From Rhodospirillales bacterium (GTDB taxonomy: Bacteria; Pseudomonadota; Alphaproteobacteria; Rhodospirillales; Casp-alpha2): a stretch of 42,179 nt of DNA. Below, in pieces: positions 1 through 8,062 of this stretch. A program made the translations under genes and the position numbers. The stretch covers positions 1-42,179 of the forward strand of contig JABMNT010000167.1 in assembly GCA_013203595.1 (NCBI GenBank). The letters are read 5' to 3'. How positions within the stretch are numbered: position 1 is the stretch's first letter; the number at the start of each line of letters is the position of its first letter. Under the pieces are notes generated by a model. The model searched no databases, was not told the origin of the DNA, and was given only the letters and a program-made list of their open reading frames with translations.

Positions 1-25
1 GTTTGCGTCTCTCTGCCATCGTTAA

Positions 26-72
26 GTGTCCGCTTAAGTTAAGCGGACACCTGTTGCCCGCTTAGTGGACAC
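26..72. repeat. GTGTCC inverted-repeat block, possible mobile-element end
   Basis: Positions 26-35 (GTGTCCGCTT) and 41-50 (AAGCGGACAC) form a perfect 10-bp inverted repeat around a 5-base spacer. A third, degenerate copy (GTGGACAC, 65-72) lies in the same orientation as the second. Clusters of short repeated boxes like this occur at the ends of some insertion sequences, for example IS21-type, but I cannot name the element and no transposase is in the window. The only in-frame start of the downstream kinase ORF (GTG at 65) lies inside the third copy, which suggests that this block interrupts an older gene. Confidence 0.5.
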
Positions 73-1312
73 AGAATTGCAGACCTGCCGATCTCATGTA
101 AGGTGGGGCAGGCCGGACGCTAACATTGAAGAAGTTCCTGATGATCTTGGAAATCTAGACAGGTCCTATCGGGAATACCGAGACCAACACCAACGTGCTT
201 TGGCTTTGGCTGCGAAAGTTGGGGACAAATTATATAAATCTGTACAAACCCTGCCGGTTGATAACCAGTTGGAAGTTGTTAAACGCTCAATCAACTATCG
301 TCAAACTGACATCAATCGACAGTTGAGGTCTTGGCAAGAAAAAATTACTGAAAACCTTGGTGCCGAAATCGATCGTCTCAAAGTGATTTCCGAAGATCGT
401 CAAGATACCTTTGATAGAGATTTGATGCATTTACTAGATGATGTCAAAACAGAGCGATTACCGGTGGCAGATGTATTGCGTGAAATTGATGCAAAACATG
501 CAACTCACATGACAGAAAATGCTGGTTTTTTTGAACCATATCTGTTGGCACTCGACGCATTGCAAGAAAGCATTGATATTGGCCATTTAGTCTCGTTCGG
601 TATGGACCAAGTTTCTCAACTTCGTACAGAATTAGATAGATTAAATGAGCTCGCACAACTTGGAATATCAGTTGAGATTATTGGCCACGAACTCGAAGAT
701 CTTGATATTCAAATCCGGCGCGGATTAAAGGCGCTTCCTAATGACGTCCAGAAAATGGACCAGTACAAGGGTATTATGACCGCCCATGAACAACTGACGA
801 ATAGATTTAGATTCCTTCAACCGATGAAGCTTTCTGGAGATCGTCCGCGCGAGACAATCACTGGACGCCAGATTGCAGACTATTGTGAAGAATTTTTTGG
901 CCGAATGTTCGATGAGACGAACGTAATACTAGAGATTACAGAAGCGTTTAACGGAATCAGCATTATTGAACAGCCCGCTCGTCTATATCCTGTCTTTATT
1001 AATCTCGTAAACAACGCTCAGTACTGGGTTCGTCAGGGCAAACAGGCTGAGCGTATTATAAGATTGGATGTTGTTGATAAGAAAGTAATCATCGCAGATA
1101 CCGGCCCCGGTGTCGAAGACTTGGATCTACCTCAGCTGTTCTCACTTTTCTTTACACGTAGAGCCCGTGGAGGAAGGGGTGTAGGACTATATCTTTGTCG
1201 CGCCAACTTGGCTGCTGGCGGGCATTCGATCGAGTATGTAATTGATGATAATAGAAAGGTTCTCTCTGGGGCTAATTTCGCAATTACATTTCATGGGGGG
1301 CAATATGACTAA
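65..1312 (+). CDS. Histidine kinase / GHKL ATPase, probably 5'-truncated
   Basis: This 415-residue ORF carries a histidine-kinase core. A helical region (about 40-200) leads to an H-box-like GHELED with His208. An N-box follows (FINLVNNAQYW, Asn313/316/317), then DTGPG (345-349) and a G2 loop GGRGVGLYL (369-377). No membrane segment is visible. The GTG start lies in an IS-like repeat, and the first ~20 residues look like out-of-context sequence, so the native N-terminus is probably lost. From memory, related kinases in conflict-type loci are longer, with an N-terminal Hsp90-like ATPase; that is inference here. The stop overlaps the next gene by 8 bases, so the two are translationally coupled. 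The segment is clearly more AT-rich than DNA after 3.3 kb, suggesting transfer. It is either a decayed remnant or a shortened working kinase. Confidence 0.75.
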   Translation: MDTELQTCRSHVRWGRPDANIEEVPDDLGNLDRSYREYRDQHQRALALAAKVGDKLYKSVQTLPVDNQLEVVKRSINYRQTDINRQLRSWQEKITENLGAEIDRLKVISEDRQDTFDRDLMHLLDDVKTERLPVADVLREIDAKHATHMTENAGFFEPYLLALDALQESIDIGHLVSFGMDQVSQLRTELDRLNELAQLGISVEIIGHELEDLDIQIRRGLKALPNDVQKMDQYKGIMTAHEQLTNRFRFLQPMKLSGDRPRETITGRQIADYCEEFFGRMFDETNVILEITEAFNGISIIEQPARLYPVFINLVNNAQYWVRQGKQAERIIRLDVVDKKVIIADTGPGVEDLDLPQLFSLFFTRRARGGRGVGLYLCRANLAAGGHSIEYVIDDNRKVLSGANFAITFHGGQYD

Positions 1313-3167
1313 CCGTCAACTGCAAATTATAAATGAAACATATATCAAACCTATTCGCTCGGTAATCGCGGTTGATGATGAGTTCCCTACAATTGATAAG
1401 TTATTGAATGGGTCAAAAACGCAAGTAGACAACAATTTGACGTTCACATGGGCGGATAAAGTTGGTCACAAAAAAACCAATGCAAATCGACTGGCGGCAC
1501 TAATAAAAAGTTGGAGACGCAACCGTTGGATGGTTGATGTCCACGATGGCAGCGGTATTGGTCCAAAAAGAGACGGGAAGTTAGATATAGCTCACATCCA
1601 TCAATCAGATTTGGTTGTACTCGATTTTGAATTAACGGAAGGTGATCGAGGAGATAAATCTCTCAATGTTTTGAGAAGACTAGCGGCCAATCCTCACTTC
1701 AATTTAGTAATAATATATTCCAATTTGCCTGCTTTAGATATTTTTCGTAGTGTTCGATTTCATCTGATATCACCTGTAGAGGGTCTTAAGGGAAAAAAGC
1801 ATGAACTGGTCAATGCATTGTGGATTGACGAATGGAGTATTGAGAACAAAGAAGTTGTTAATCAAGTATTGGATGCCATCGCTAATGAAGCAGTCTATAT
1901 GAGTTATCGGACCTTAGTCCGCAAAACTGGCGATATTTTCCCATGGAGTTTAATAAAAAATATTCCAAGCGTCACCGAATGGCTTCGTGAGGTAAATAAC
2001 TTAACAAATGGTCATGATCTAGTTGCTCAGGATGTTATTCGATGGATACTAGAAACTTTTCAAGCCTCACAAATTGACAAAATGAATACTGACGATGAGT
2101 TGGGTGAACTCTCTTTCTCTGATAACCCAACAGCTGATCTAAATTGGATTCGATCCGATAAAATTTTTATTACAATTGTTCAGAAAGAAGAGAACCCCAA
2201 TATTGATCTAGTTCATCGATTAGAGTGCGCTTTATGTGAATGGGAACCGACGCCGGTTCGACTAATTGTGTCTCAAATCAGATCTCAGTTTGAAGAATTT
2301 GGCAGTGTTGTAGAAGATGCCGCCCTAAAAGACAGAATGACGCAAGCTGGATGGCTCCATCAGATACTCTCAACTAAAGACAAAGCGGAAAAATTACAAA
2401 AAATCTCAACTTTATTAGAACGCCAAACAGCCGCTCTTTACATGAAACTCGAGCCAACTATCGTACCAAAAGCTCGGGAGATTTTATCAGCCGAGACTGC
2501 TAAGCGGAAAGGGGCTGATCGTATTATTGATCATCACTATTCGCTCGCTATTAATAAAGGTGACATTAAGAGTGTAAAGACCAAACAAGAAATTTATCAA
2601 AATTTAAATGCATATGAATGCAGCCAGTCGGTTTTTGGTCAGCATTTGACTACGGGTCACATCCTGAAATTCGACAATAACTATTGGGTATGTGTGACGC
2701 CTAGTTGCGATTTAGTGCCTGACCAACAAGACGGTGAAAATACTTGGAGAAACTTCGTTGGTGTCGATTTGATGCCGGTTAAGGTTCTCCGTTTATGGAA
2801 AACTAACTCAGCAGCAGAGGCCCTAAAAAAAGTTAATCAAAACAGACATTTATTTCTTAGGCTAGGAAATCAGATTGAGATTTTTACTATAACTGAATCG
2901 GTTGGATATAACCCTGTTTGGGAACAGTGGTTTATAAAGTCGAAAGGGAATTTTTACGGCTCACCCCCTAAAGTGACTGTTCTTCGTACTACTAAAGGAA
3001 ACCCCAACGCGAAGATTAATTATAAAAAATCTGTTCACTTGGAATCTTATTCCGGGGTGCAGGTGGTCGCTCAACTTCGTTATGAGTATGCACTAAATGT
3101 ACTGCATCAAATTGGTGCAAATATGTCTCGAGTCGGCCTCGATTTTGTTGGATATTCTTCAAACTAA
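1305..3167 (+). CDS. Receiver-domain protein with long unknown C-terminus, partner of the upstream kinase
   Basis: I start this at ATG 1305, behind a GGGGGG ribosome site, giving 620 residues. The N-terminus is receiver-like: acidic pair in IAVDDEF (Asp24/25), acceptor candidate Asp107 in VVLDFEL, and a hydrophobic strand ending in YSNLP (Ser139). Unlike ordinary response regulators it has an insertion-rich receiver and no recognisable DNA-binding domain. The remaining ~450 residues are unassigned; near the C-terminus is VCVTPSCDLVP, a TPxCDL-type motif. I recall such large 'response receiver' proteins paired with short kinases in bacterial conflict or defence neighbourhoods, but this is unverified. 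It overlaps the kinase by 8 bases and ends convergently with egtB. Codon use is AT-rich like the kinase and unlike the rest of the window. Confidence 0.75.
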   Translation: MTNRQLQIINETYIKPIRSVIAVDDEFPTIDKLLNGSKTQVDNNLTFTWADKVGHKKTNANRLAALIKSWRRNRWMVDVHDGSGIGPKRDGKLDIAHIHQSDLVVLDFELTEGDRGDKSLNVLRRLAANPHFNLVIIYSNLPALDIFRSVRFHLISPVEGLKGKKHELVNALWIDEWSIENKEVVNQVLDAIANEAVYMSYRTLVRKTGDIFPWSLIKNIPSVTEWLREVNNLTNGHDLVAQDVIRWILETFQASQIDKMNTDDELGELSFSDNPTADLNWIRSDKIFITIVQKEENPNIDLVHRLECALCEWEPTPVRLIVSQIRSQFEEFGSVVEDAALKDRMTQAGWLHQILSTKDKAEKLQKISTLLERQTAALYMKLEPTIVPKAREILSAETAKRKGADRIIDHHYSLAINKGDIKSVKTKQEIYQNLNAYECSQSVFGQHLTTGHILKFDNNYWVCVTPSCDLVPDQQDGENTWRNFVGVDLMPVKVLRLWKTNSAAEALKKVNQNRHLFLRLGNQIEIFTITESVGYNPVWEQWFIKSKGNFYGSPPKVTVLRTTKGNPNAKINYKKSVHLESYSGVQVVAQLRYEYALNVLHQIGANMSRVGLDFVGYSSN

Positions 3168-3279
3168 TTAAATAAGTGGAGGCGGATTATTATGTTGACC
3201 TGCCCCGACCAACCGGACCGTTTTGGGGTTGCAATTTCAATTTATAAATCGGTGTCCAGATCTCACCCAAAAGCCCCCC

Positions 3280-4578
3280 TTACACATCCCTCGCCAGCCT
3301 CACCCCCGAGAACTGCCAGCGCTGGTGCGGGTAGAAGAAATTGCGGTAGCTGGCGCGGATGTGGCCGGGCGGGGTGACGCAGGAGCCGCCGCGCAGCACG
3401 AACTGGCCAGACATGAACTTGCCGTTATATTCAGCCGCAATCCCCGGCGCCGGGCGAAAACCGGGATAGGCCATATAGGGGCTCTGCGTCCATTCCCACA
3501 CATCACCATAGAGCTGGGCCAGGCCCTGCTTGCCGGCACCTGCCGGCAGCGGCCGGTACAGGGCTTTGTCGGCAAAGTGGCCCGTGGGCGGCGTGGATGT
3601 GGTGGCCGTGGCGGCAAGTTCCCATTCGAACTCGCTGGGCAGGCGCTGGCCGGCCCAGCGGGCATAGGCGTCGGCCTCGAAGTAACTCACATGACAGACC
3701 GGGGCCGAGCGGTCAACCGGCTGAAAACCGTGCAGGGTCATGGTCCACCAGTCGCCATCACGGATTTCCCAGTACAGCGGTGCGGCCCAGTTGTCCCCAC
3801 TGACCCGGGCCCAGCCGTCGGCCAGCCAGAGCAGGGGATTGGCGTAGCCACCATCATCCATGAACTCGATCCACTGGCCGACGGTGACCGGAGCTGCGGC
3901 GAGCTCAAAGGGCGCGATCAGGGCGTCGTGGGCCGGGCCTTCGCAGTCGAAGGCAAAGCCGTCGCCAGCGTGGCCGATCCGGTGGACGCCGCCATCGATC
4001 GCCAGCCAGAGCGGATCTGTGGTCGCTGGTCTGGCCTGGGCCAGCGGCACCGGCGAGCGGTATTCGGGTTTTAAGGGGTTCTGGGCAAACAGGTGCAGCA
4101 GATCGGTGAGCAGCAGTTCCTGGTGCTGCTGTTCGTGGTTGAGGCCAAGCTCAATGCTGTCGAGCAGCGCTGGCGCAAGATCGTCTCTGGCCAGCAGCTC
4201 AGCCATGGCCCGGTCTACATGGGCCCGATAGGCGAGGACTTCATCCAGGCGCGGGCGGGTCAGCAGGCCGCGCGCCGGGCGGGCATGGCGCGGACCGAGC
4301 GCCTCGTAATAGGAATTGAACAAATAGGCATAGGCGGGATCAAACACCGGGTAGTCCGCCAGATGGGGCTGCACGATCACGGTTTCGAAAAACCAGGTGG
4401 TATGGGCCAGATGCCATTTGGCCGGGCTGGCATCGGCCATCGACTGCACGGTGGCGTCCGCATCGGACAGGCCCCGAACCAGGCCCAGGCTGTCGCTTCG
4501 GATTTTGTCAAAGCGTTGGCGCAGGTCTTCGGATGAGGGCGGTGACGAAGGGGACGGTTTTTGGTGGGGGCGTATCAT
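3280..4578 (-). CDS. egtB: Ergothioneine biosynthesis sulfoxide synthase EgtB
   Basis: This non-haem iron enzyme joins trimethylhistidine (hercynine) to a thiol donor (cysteine or gamma-glutamylcysteine) with O2 to give the sulfoxide intermediate of ergothioneine. The N-terminal DinB-like half carries WHLAHTTWFFE (His56/His59) and the HX3HXE iron motif HEQQHQE (His148, His152, Glu154). The C-terminal half is a formylglycine-generating-enzyme-like fold with LPSEFEWE, GDVWEWT and FVLRGGSC. At 432 residues the length is normal. The ATG start follows GGGAGA. It lies 17 bases after egtD on the same strand, so the two form an operon. No egtA, egtC or egtE is visible nearby, so the thiol donor and the lyase cannot be read from this window. 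A selenoneine synthase (SenA-like) is a less likely alternative because of the adjacent egtD. Confidence 0.93.
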   Translation of the reverse strand: MIRPHQKPSPSSPPSSEDLRQRFDKIRSDSLGLVRGLSDADATVQSMADASPAKWHLAHTTWFFETVIVQPHLADYPVFDPAYAYLFNSYYEALGPRHARPARGLLTRPRLDEVLAYRAHVDRAMAELLARDDLAPALLDSIELGLNHEQQHQELLLTDLLHLFAQNPLKPEYRSPVPLAQARPATTDPLWLAIDGGVHRIGHAGDGFAFDCEGPAHDALIAPFELAAAPVTVGQWIEFMDDGGYANPLLWLADGWARVSGDNWAAPLYWEIRDGDWWTMTLHGFQPVDRSAPVCHVSYFEADAYARWAGQRLPSEFEWELAATATTSTPPTGHFADKALYRPLPAGAGKQGLAQLYGDVWEWTQSPYMAYPGFRPAPGIAAEYNGKFMSGQFVLRGGSCVTPPGHIRASYRNFFYPHQRWQFSGVRLARDV

Positions 4579-4595
4579 AAAAATCTCCCAGGCAT

Positions 4596-5564
4596 TTATC
4601 CGGCTGACAGGTAATGGACGGAAAACAGTTTGGCCGGATCAGTCCAGACCTGGACCGGCGTCAATCCGGCCCGCCGGGCCAGGGTGTGAAAACCGTCAAT
4701 GGAATATTTGTAGGAATTTTCCGTGTGGATGGTCTCGTCTTCGGCGAAGGCAAAGACCTGATCGGCGATGCCCACCTGCTGCGCCCTTGTGCTGACCAGA
4801 TGCATTTCAATGCGGCACTCGGCTTCGTTATAAAAAGCCCGATGCGCGAAGGCTGCCAGTTCAAAATCCGCGCCCAGTTCCCGATTGCAGCGGACCAGCA
4901 GGTTCTTGTTGAAGGCCGCGGTCACACCACGGGCATCGTCGTAGGCGGCGTTGAGGATGGCGGTGTCCTTGATCAGGTCGACGCCGATCAGCAGGCCGCC
5001 GCCGTTGAGCTTGTGTTTAAGCCGTTGTAAGAAAACCACCGCTTCGTCGGGGGTGAAATTGCCGATGGTCGAGCCCGGATAAAACCCCACATACTGGCCC
5101 ACGGCGATGGCCGGCAGATCAAAGGCTGTGGTGTAATCGGCGCAGATGGCGGCCACTGGCACGTCGGCAAACAGTTGCGAAAAGGACTGCGCCGACTGCA
5201 TCAGATGGTCGCGCGAAATATCGATGGGGATGTAGCCCAGCGGCCGGTCGAGAGCCTGCATCAGGGTCCGGGTCTTAATGCTTGAGCCGCTGCCCAGTTC
5301 AACCAGATGGCAGTGGGTACCGGCCAGCGCGGCCATTTGGTCCTTGAACTTCTCCAGAATCAGCATTTCCGTGCGGGTCGGATAATATTCCGCCAGCCCG
5401 CAGATCTCATCGAACAGGCGCGAGCCTGCCTCATCATAAAAAAACTTGCTGGGGATCGACTTCCGCTCAGCCGCGAGGCCGTCCACAACGGCGCTCAGGA
5501 AATCCTGGTCGTCGGGCTGGAAATCATGAAATGTGTCTAACAGGGTGGCGGTGGTGGTAGGCAT
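4596..5564 (-). CDS. egtD: L-histidine N-alpha-methyltransferase EgtD
   Basis: EgtD trimethylates histidine with three S-adenosylmethionine to make hercynine, the first step of ergothioneine synthesis in the cytoplasm. Family motifs are clear: EYYPTRTE, the SAM loop LVELGSGSSIKT, YIPIDISRDHL, GFYPGSTIGNF, GVDLIKD and the C-terminal ENSYKYS. I chose ATG 5564 (322 residues, matching the usual ~320) because GGAAAGAG sits just upstream. An in-frame GTG at 5579 would add five residues but has no comparable ribosome site. It is the first gene of the egtD-egtB operon and is transcribed away from a LysR regulator, with a 177-base divergent interval between them. Confidence 0.95.
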   Translation of the reverse strand: MPTTTATLLDTFHDFQPDDQDFLSAVVDGLAAERKSIPSKFFYDEAGSRLFDEICGLAEYYPTRTEMLILEKFKDQMAALAGTHCHLVELGSGSSIKTRTLMQALDRPLGYIPIDISRDHLMQSAQSFSQLFADVPVAAICADYTTAFDLPAIAVGQYVGFYPGSTIGNFTPDEAVVFLQRLKHKLNGGGLLIGVDLIKDTAILNAAYDDARGVTAAFNKNLLVRCNRELGADFELAAFAHRAFYNEAECRIEMHLVSTRAQQVGIADQVFAFAEDETIHTENSYKYSIDGFHTLARRAGLTPVQVWTDPAKLFSVHYLSAG

Positions 5565-5741
5565 CGGATCTCTTTCCACGACGTTTACTATTCAGATGAA
5601 ACCGATAACCCGAAGGCAGCAACGGCCTCCCTGGCAAAGGGAGTTGAGAAGGTCACTATAACGGACTAATAAAGAAGCAAATATGACTTAAATTGTCAAA
5701 TAAGAGTGCAAATTTGTTACAGTTGAGAAAGGGACAGGCCG
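5565..5741. promoter_or_regulatory. Divergent intergenic region egtD / lysR-type gene
   Basis: This 177-base interval should hold both promoters. It is AT-rich from about 5660. It contains the palindrome CAAATTTG (5709-5716) and a loose TTG-N13-CAA dyad (5693-5711), the sort of spacing LysR-type regulators use. A short CTCCC/GGGAG inverted repeat lies near 5628-5644. None of these is strong enough to call an operator. The arrangement alone suggests the regulator may control egtD-egtB. Confidence 0.35.
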
Positions 5742-6632
5742 GTGGACTGGGATGATGTGCGTTATTTTCTGGCCCTGTCGCGCTGCGGTTCGGTGCGCGC
5801 CGCCGGCGACCACTTAGGCGTCAGCCATTCCACGGTGGCGCGGCGCATGGAGGCCTTCGAGGCCGGCATCGGCGTGCGCCTGTTCGATCGCACCCCCCGG
5901 GGCTATCTGATGACGGTTGCCGGCGAAGACATGATGGAAACGGCGCTGCGCATTGAAGAGGACATGAACGGGCTGGCCCGCCGGCTGGTCGGTCAGGATG
6001 CGCGGCTTGCCGGGCGAATCTGTGTGACCTTTGCCGACAATCTCACCTCCAACTTTCTGATGCCGTTTATTGTTGAGTTCAGTGATGCCTACCCCGACAT
6101 CGATCTGGAGATGATCCTGTCGTATCGGGCCCTTGATCTCTCGAAGCGCGAGGCCGATGTGGCGATCCGCTATTACCGGCCGGGTAGCCAGCCGCCGGAT
6201 CACCTGATCGGGCGCAAGCTGGCTTCCGTGCACTACGCCCATTATGCGAGCCCGGCCTTTCTCCGCAATAATGATCTGGATCTGCTCCCCAGCCGCACCC
6301 ACTGGACCGCCTGGCAGGATGAGGGGCGCTATCCGGATTGGGTCAGGAAAAGTCCCTATCCGCATATTCCCACCCGCCACATTCTCGAGAACGGATTGCT
6401 GCAGATGCAGGCGGCGAGCCATGGCCTGGGGATCGGCATGCTGCCGTGCATGGCCGCCGACAGGGATCCGGGTCTGGTGCGCCTGCCGGGCAGTGAACCC
6501 AGGCCTTATTTCGATCTGTGGATTCTGTCCCACCCGGACCTGCGCGAAACCGCCCGCCTGCGCCTGTTCCGTCAGATGCTGACGAAATCCGTGGTCAGTC
6601 ATCTCGATGTGATCGAAGGGCGCAGCGTTTAA
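5742..6632 (+). CDS. LysR-family transcriptional regulator
   Basis: This is a 296-residue cytoplasmic DNA-binding regulator. The N-terminal winged helix-turn-helix is typical (WDDVRYFLALSRCGSVRAA, then LGVSHSTVARRMEAFE and GVRLFDRTPRGY). A substrate-binding domain follows from about residue 90 (GRICVTFADNL). The start is GTG 5742 with AAAGGGA about 8 bases upstream. It is divergent from egtD, the usual LysR arrangement with its target, and nearly abuts the convergent aminotransferase (4 bases between stops). The effector cannot be read from the sequence. The WDDVRYF opening resembles the subgroup that often regulates a neighbouring metabolic gene. Confidence 0.9.
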   Translation: MDWDDVRYFLALSRCGSVRAAGDHLGVSHSTVARRMEAFEAGIGVRLFDRTPRGYLMTVAGEDMMETALRIEEDMNGLARRLVGQDARLAGRICVTFADNLTSNFLMPFIVEFSDAYPDIDLEMILSYRALDLSKREADVAIRYYRPGSQPPDHLIGRKLASVHYAHYASPAFLRNNDLDLLPSRTHWTAWQDEGRYPDWVRKSPYPHIPTRHILENGLLQMQAASHGLGIGMLPCMAADRDPGLVRLPGSEPRPYFDLWILSHPDLRETARLRLFRQMLTKSVVSHLDVIEGRSV

Positions 6633-6636
6633 GGGA

Positions 6637-7917
6637 CTAGTTTCCGGCGCTCAGTTTGCGGACACAGGCCAGTTCCACACAGGCACAGAGCACATCCATG
6701 GCATGGCTGATCTCGTCAATGGCCGGCAGGGTCGGCGCAATCCGGATATTGCGGTCGCGCGGGTCTTTGGCATAGGGGAAGGTAACCCCGGCCGCGATCA
6801 TTTTCACACCAGCCTCGGCCGCCAGTTTGACCACTTCACGGGCGCAGCCGTCGAGTACATCGAGGCTGACAAAATAACCGCCTTCCGGCTTGCTCCAGGT
6901 GGCAATGCCCTTGCCGCCCAGCTTTTCGTTGAGGATCCGCTCAACCGTGGCAAACTTCGGCGCGACAATCGCCGCATGTTTGTCCATATGGGCCCTGAGC
7001 CCGTCCATGTCGCCAAAAAACCTGATGTGGCGGATCTGATTGATCTTGTCGGGCCCGATGGTGGCAAAGGAAATTTTCTGCGCCGCATCCTTGATGTTGG
7101 TCACCGAGCCGCCCATCACCGCAATGCCGGAACCGGCAAAGCTGATTTTCGAGGTCGAGCCGATCAGCAGGGGTCGGTCCGCAGTGCCGGCGGCCTTGCA
7201 GGCAGCCAGGATATCTTTGACCGGGGCCGGGCCACGGCCCAGGTGATGGTAAGCGTAGGCATTGTCCCAGATGATGCGGAAATCCGGCGCGGCGGTTTTC
7301 ATGGTGGCCAGCCGCTCAACCACCGCATCAGAATAGGTGGCGCCGGTCGGGTTGGAATATTTCGGAACACACCAGATGCCCTTGACCGCCGCGTCGGTGG
7401 CAACCGCCGCTTCCACCTGATCCATGTCCGGGCCGTTTTCGTCCATGTCGATGGTGATCATCTCGATGCCGAGCCGTTCGCAGATCGCGAAATGACGGTC
7501 ATAGCCGGGGGCCGGGCAGAGAAACTTGACCGGCGCCTGGGCACTCCAAGGCCCGGCGCCGCCGGGCATGCCGAACAACAGGCCACCCACCAGAATATCA
7601 TACATCAGGCTCAACGAGGCATTGCCGCCGATGATCACTTCGTCCTGGCCGACGCCCAGAAATTCGGCGAACAGGGCCTTGGCTTCCGGGGTGCCGGTGC
7701 CCAGTCCGTAATTGCGGTAATCGGTGCCGTCGGCACCGAAGCAATCCGCCCGCTCGATCCCGACCAGCAGCCCGTCGGCCAGATCAAGCTGCTCTGCTGA
7801 CGGTTTGCCGCGGGTCATGTCGATCTGGATATTGCGCAGACTCAGGCTCTTGTAGCGGGTTTCCAGGGCGGGCAGGGCGGCGCTCAGGGCTTCTTGATCT
7901 TGATCGGTATAGGTCAC
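6637..7917 (-). CDS. Class Ic aspartate aminotransferase (PLP-dependent)
   Basis: This 426-residue fold-type I PLP aminotransferase resembles the actinobacterial AspB-type (class Ic, 'MocR-like Aminotran') group. The diagnostic N-terminal block is IDMTRGKPSAEQLDL, followed by DYRNYGLGTGTPEAK. The PLP-lysine motif is GSTSKISFAGSG, with PKYSNPTGATYS and IIWDNAYAYH upstream of it. The likely reaction is aspartate/2-oxoglutarate transamination; substrate range is inferred from the family. The start codon is GTG 7917, supported by GAGGAG six bases upstream. It is transcribed divergently from the penicillin-binding protein gene and is probably monocistronic. Confidence 0.85.
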   Translation of the reverse strand: MTYTDQDQEALSAALPALETRYKSLSLRNIQIDMTRGKPSAEQLDLADGLLVGIERADCFGADGTDYRNYGLGTGTPEAKALFAEFLGVGQDEVIIGGNASLSLMYDILVGGLLFGMPGGAGPWSAQAPVKFLCPAPGYDRHFAICERLGIEMITIDMDENGPDMDQVEAAVATDAAVKGIWCVPKYSNPTGATYSDAVVERLATMKTAAPDFRIIWDNAYAYHHLGRGPAPVKDILAACKAAGTADRPLLIGSTSKISFAGSGIAVMGGSVTNIKDAAQKISFATIGPDKINQIRHIRFFGDMDGLRAHMDKHAAIVAPKFATVERILNEKLGGKGIATWSKPEGGYFVSLDVLDGCAREVVKLAAEAGVKMIAAGVTFPYAKDPRDRNIRIAPTLPAIDEISHAMDVLCACVELACVRKLSAGN

Positions 7918-8062
7918 GGATTTCTCCTCATCCAGGCGTGGCGGCAGGTTGATCGAGATTTACGGGAATTACCCCCAAACGGCAAGCAGGGGCTTTGTAA
8001 AAATCTTCCCAAATCTGCGCTTCCGTTAACCCAATGCTAACCGCAAAAGCGGATAAACGGGG

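Noticed and set aside
3192-3377. Small ORF after the receiver gene
   Set aside because: Mostly antisense to the egtB 3' end, no conserved pattern; more likely junction sequence.
3223-4074. Long open frame on + strand opposite egtB
   Set aside because: It lies wholly antisense to egtB, whose motifs are unmistakable; its translation is low-complexity and Gly/Arg/Ala-rich.
6703-7800. 365-codon open frame opposite the aminotransferase
   Set aside because: Shadow frame of a GC-rich gene; no family motif or ribosome site, and the minus-strand gene has clear PLP motifs.
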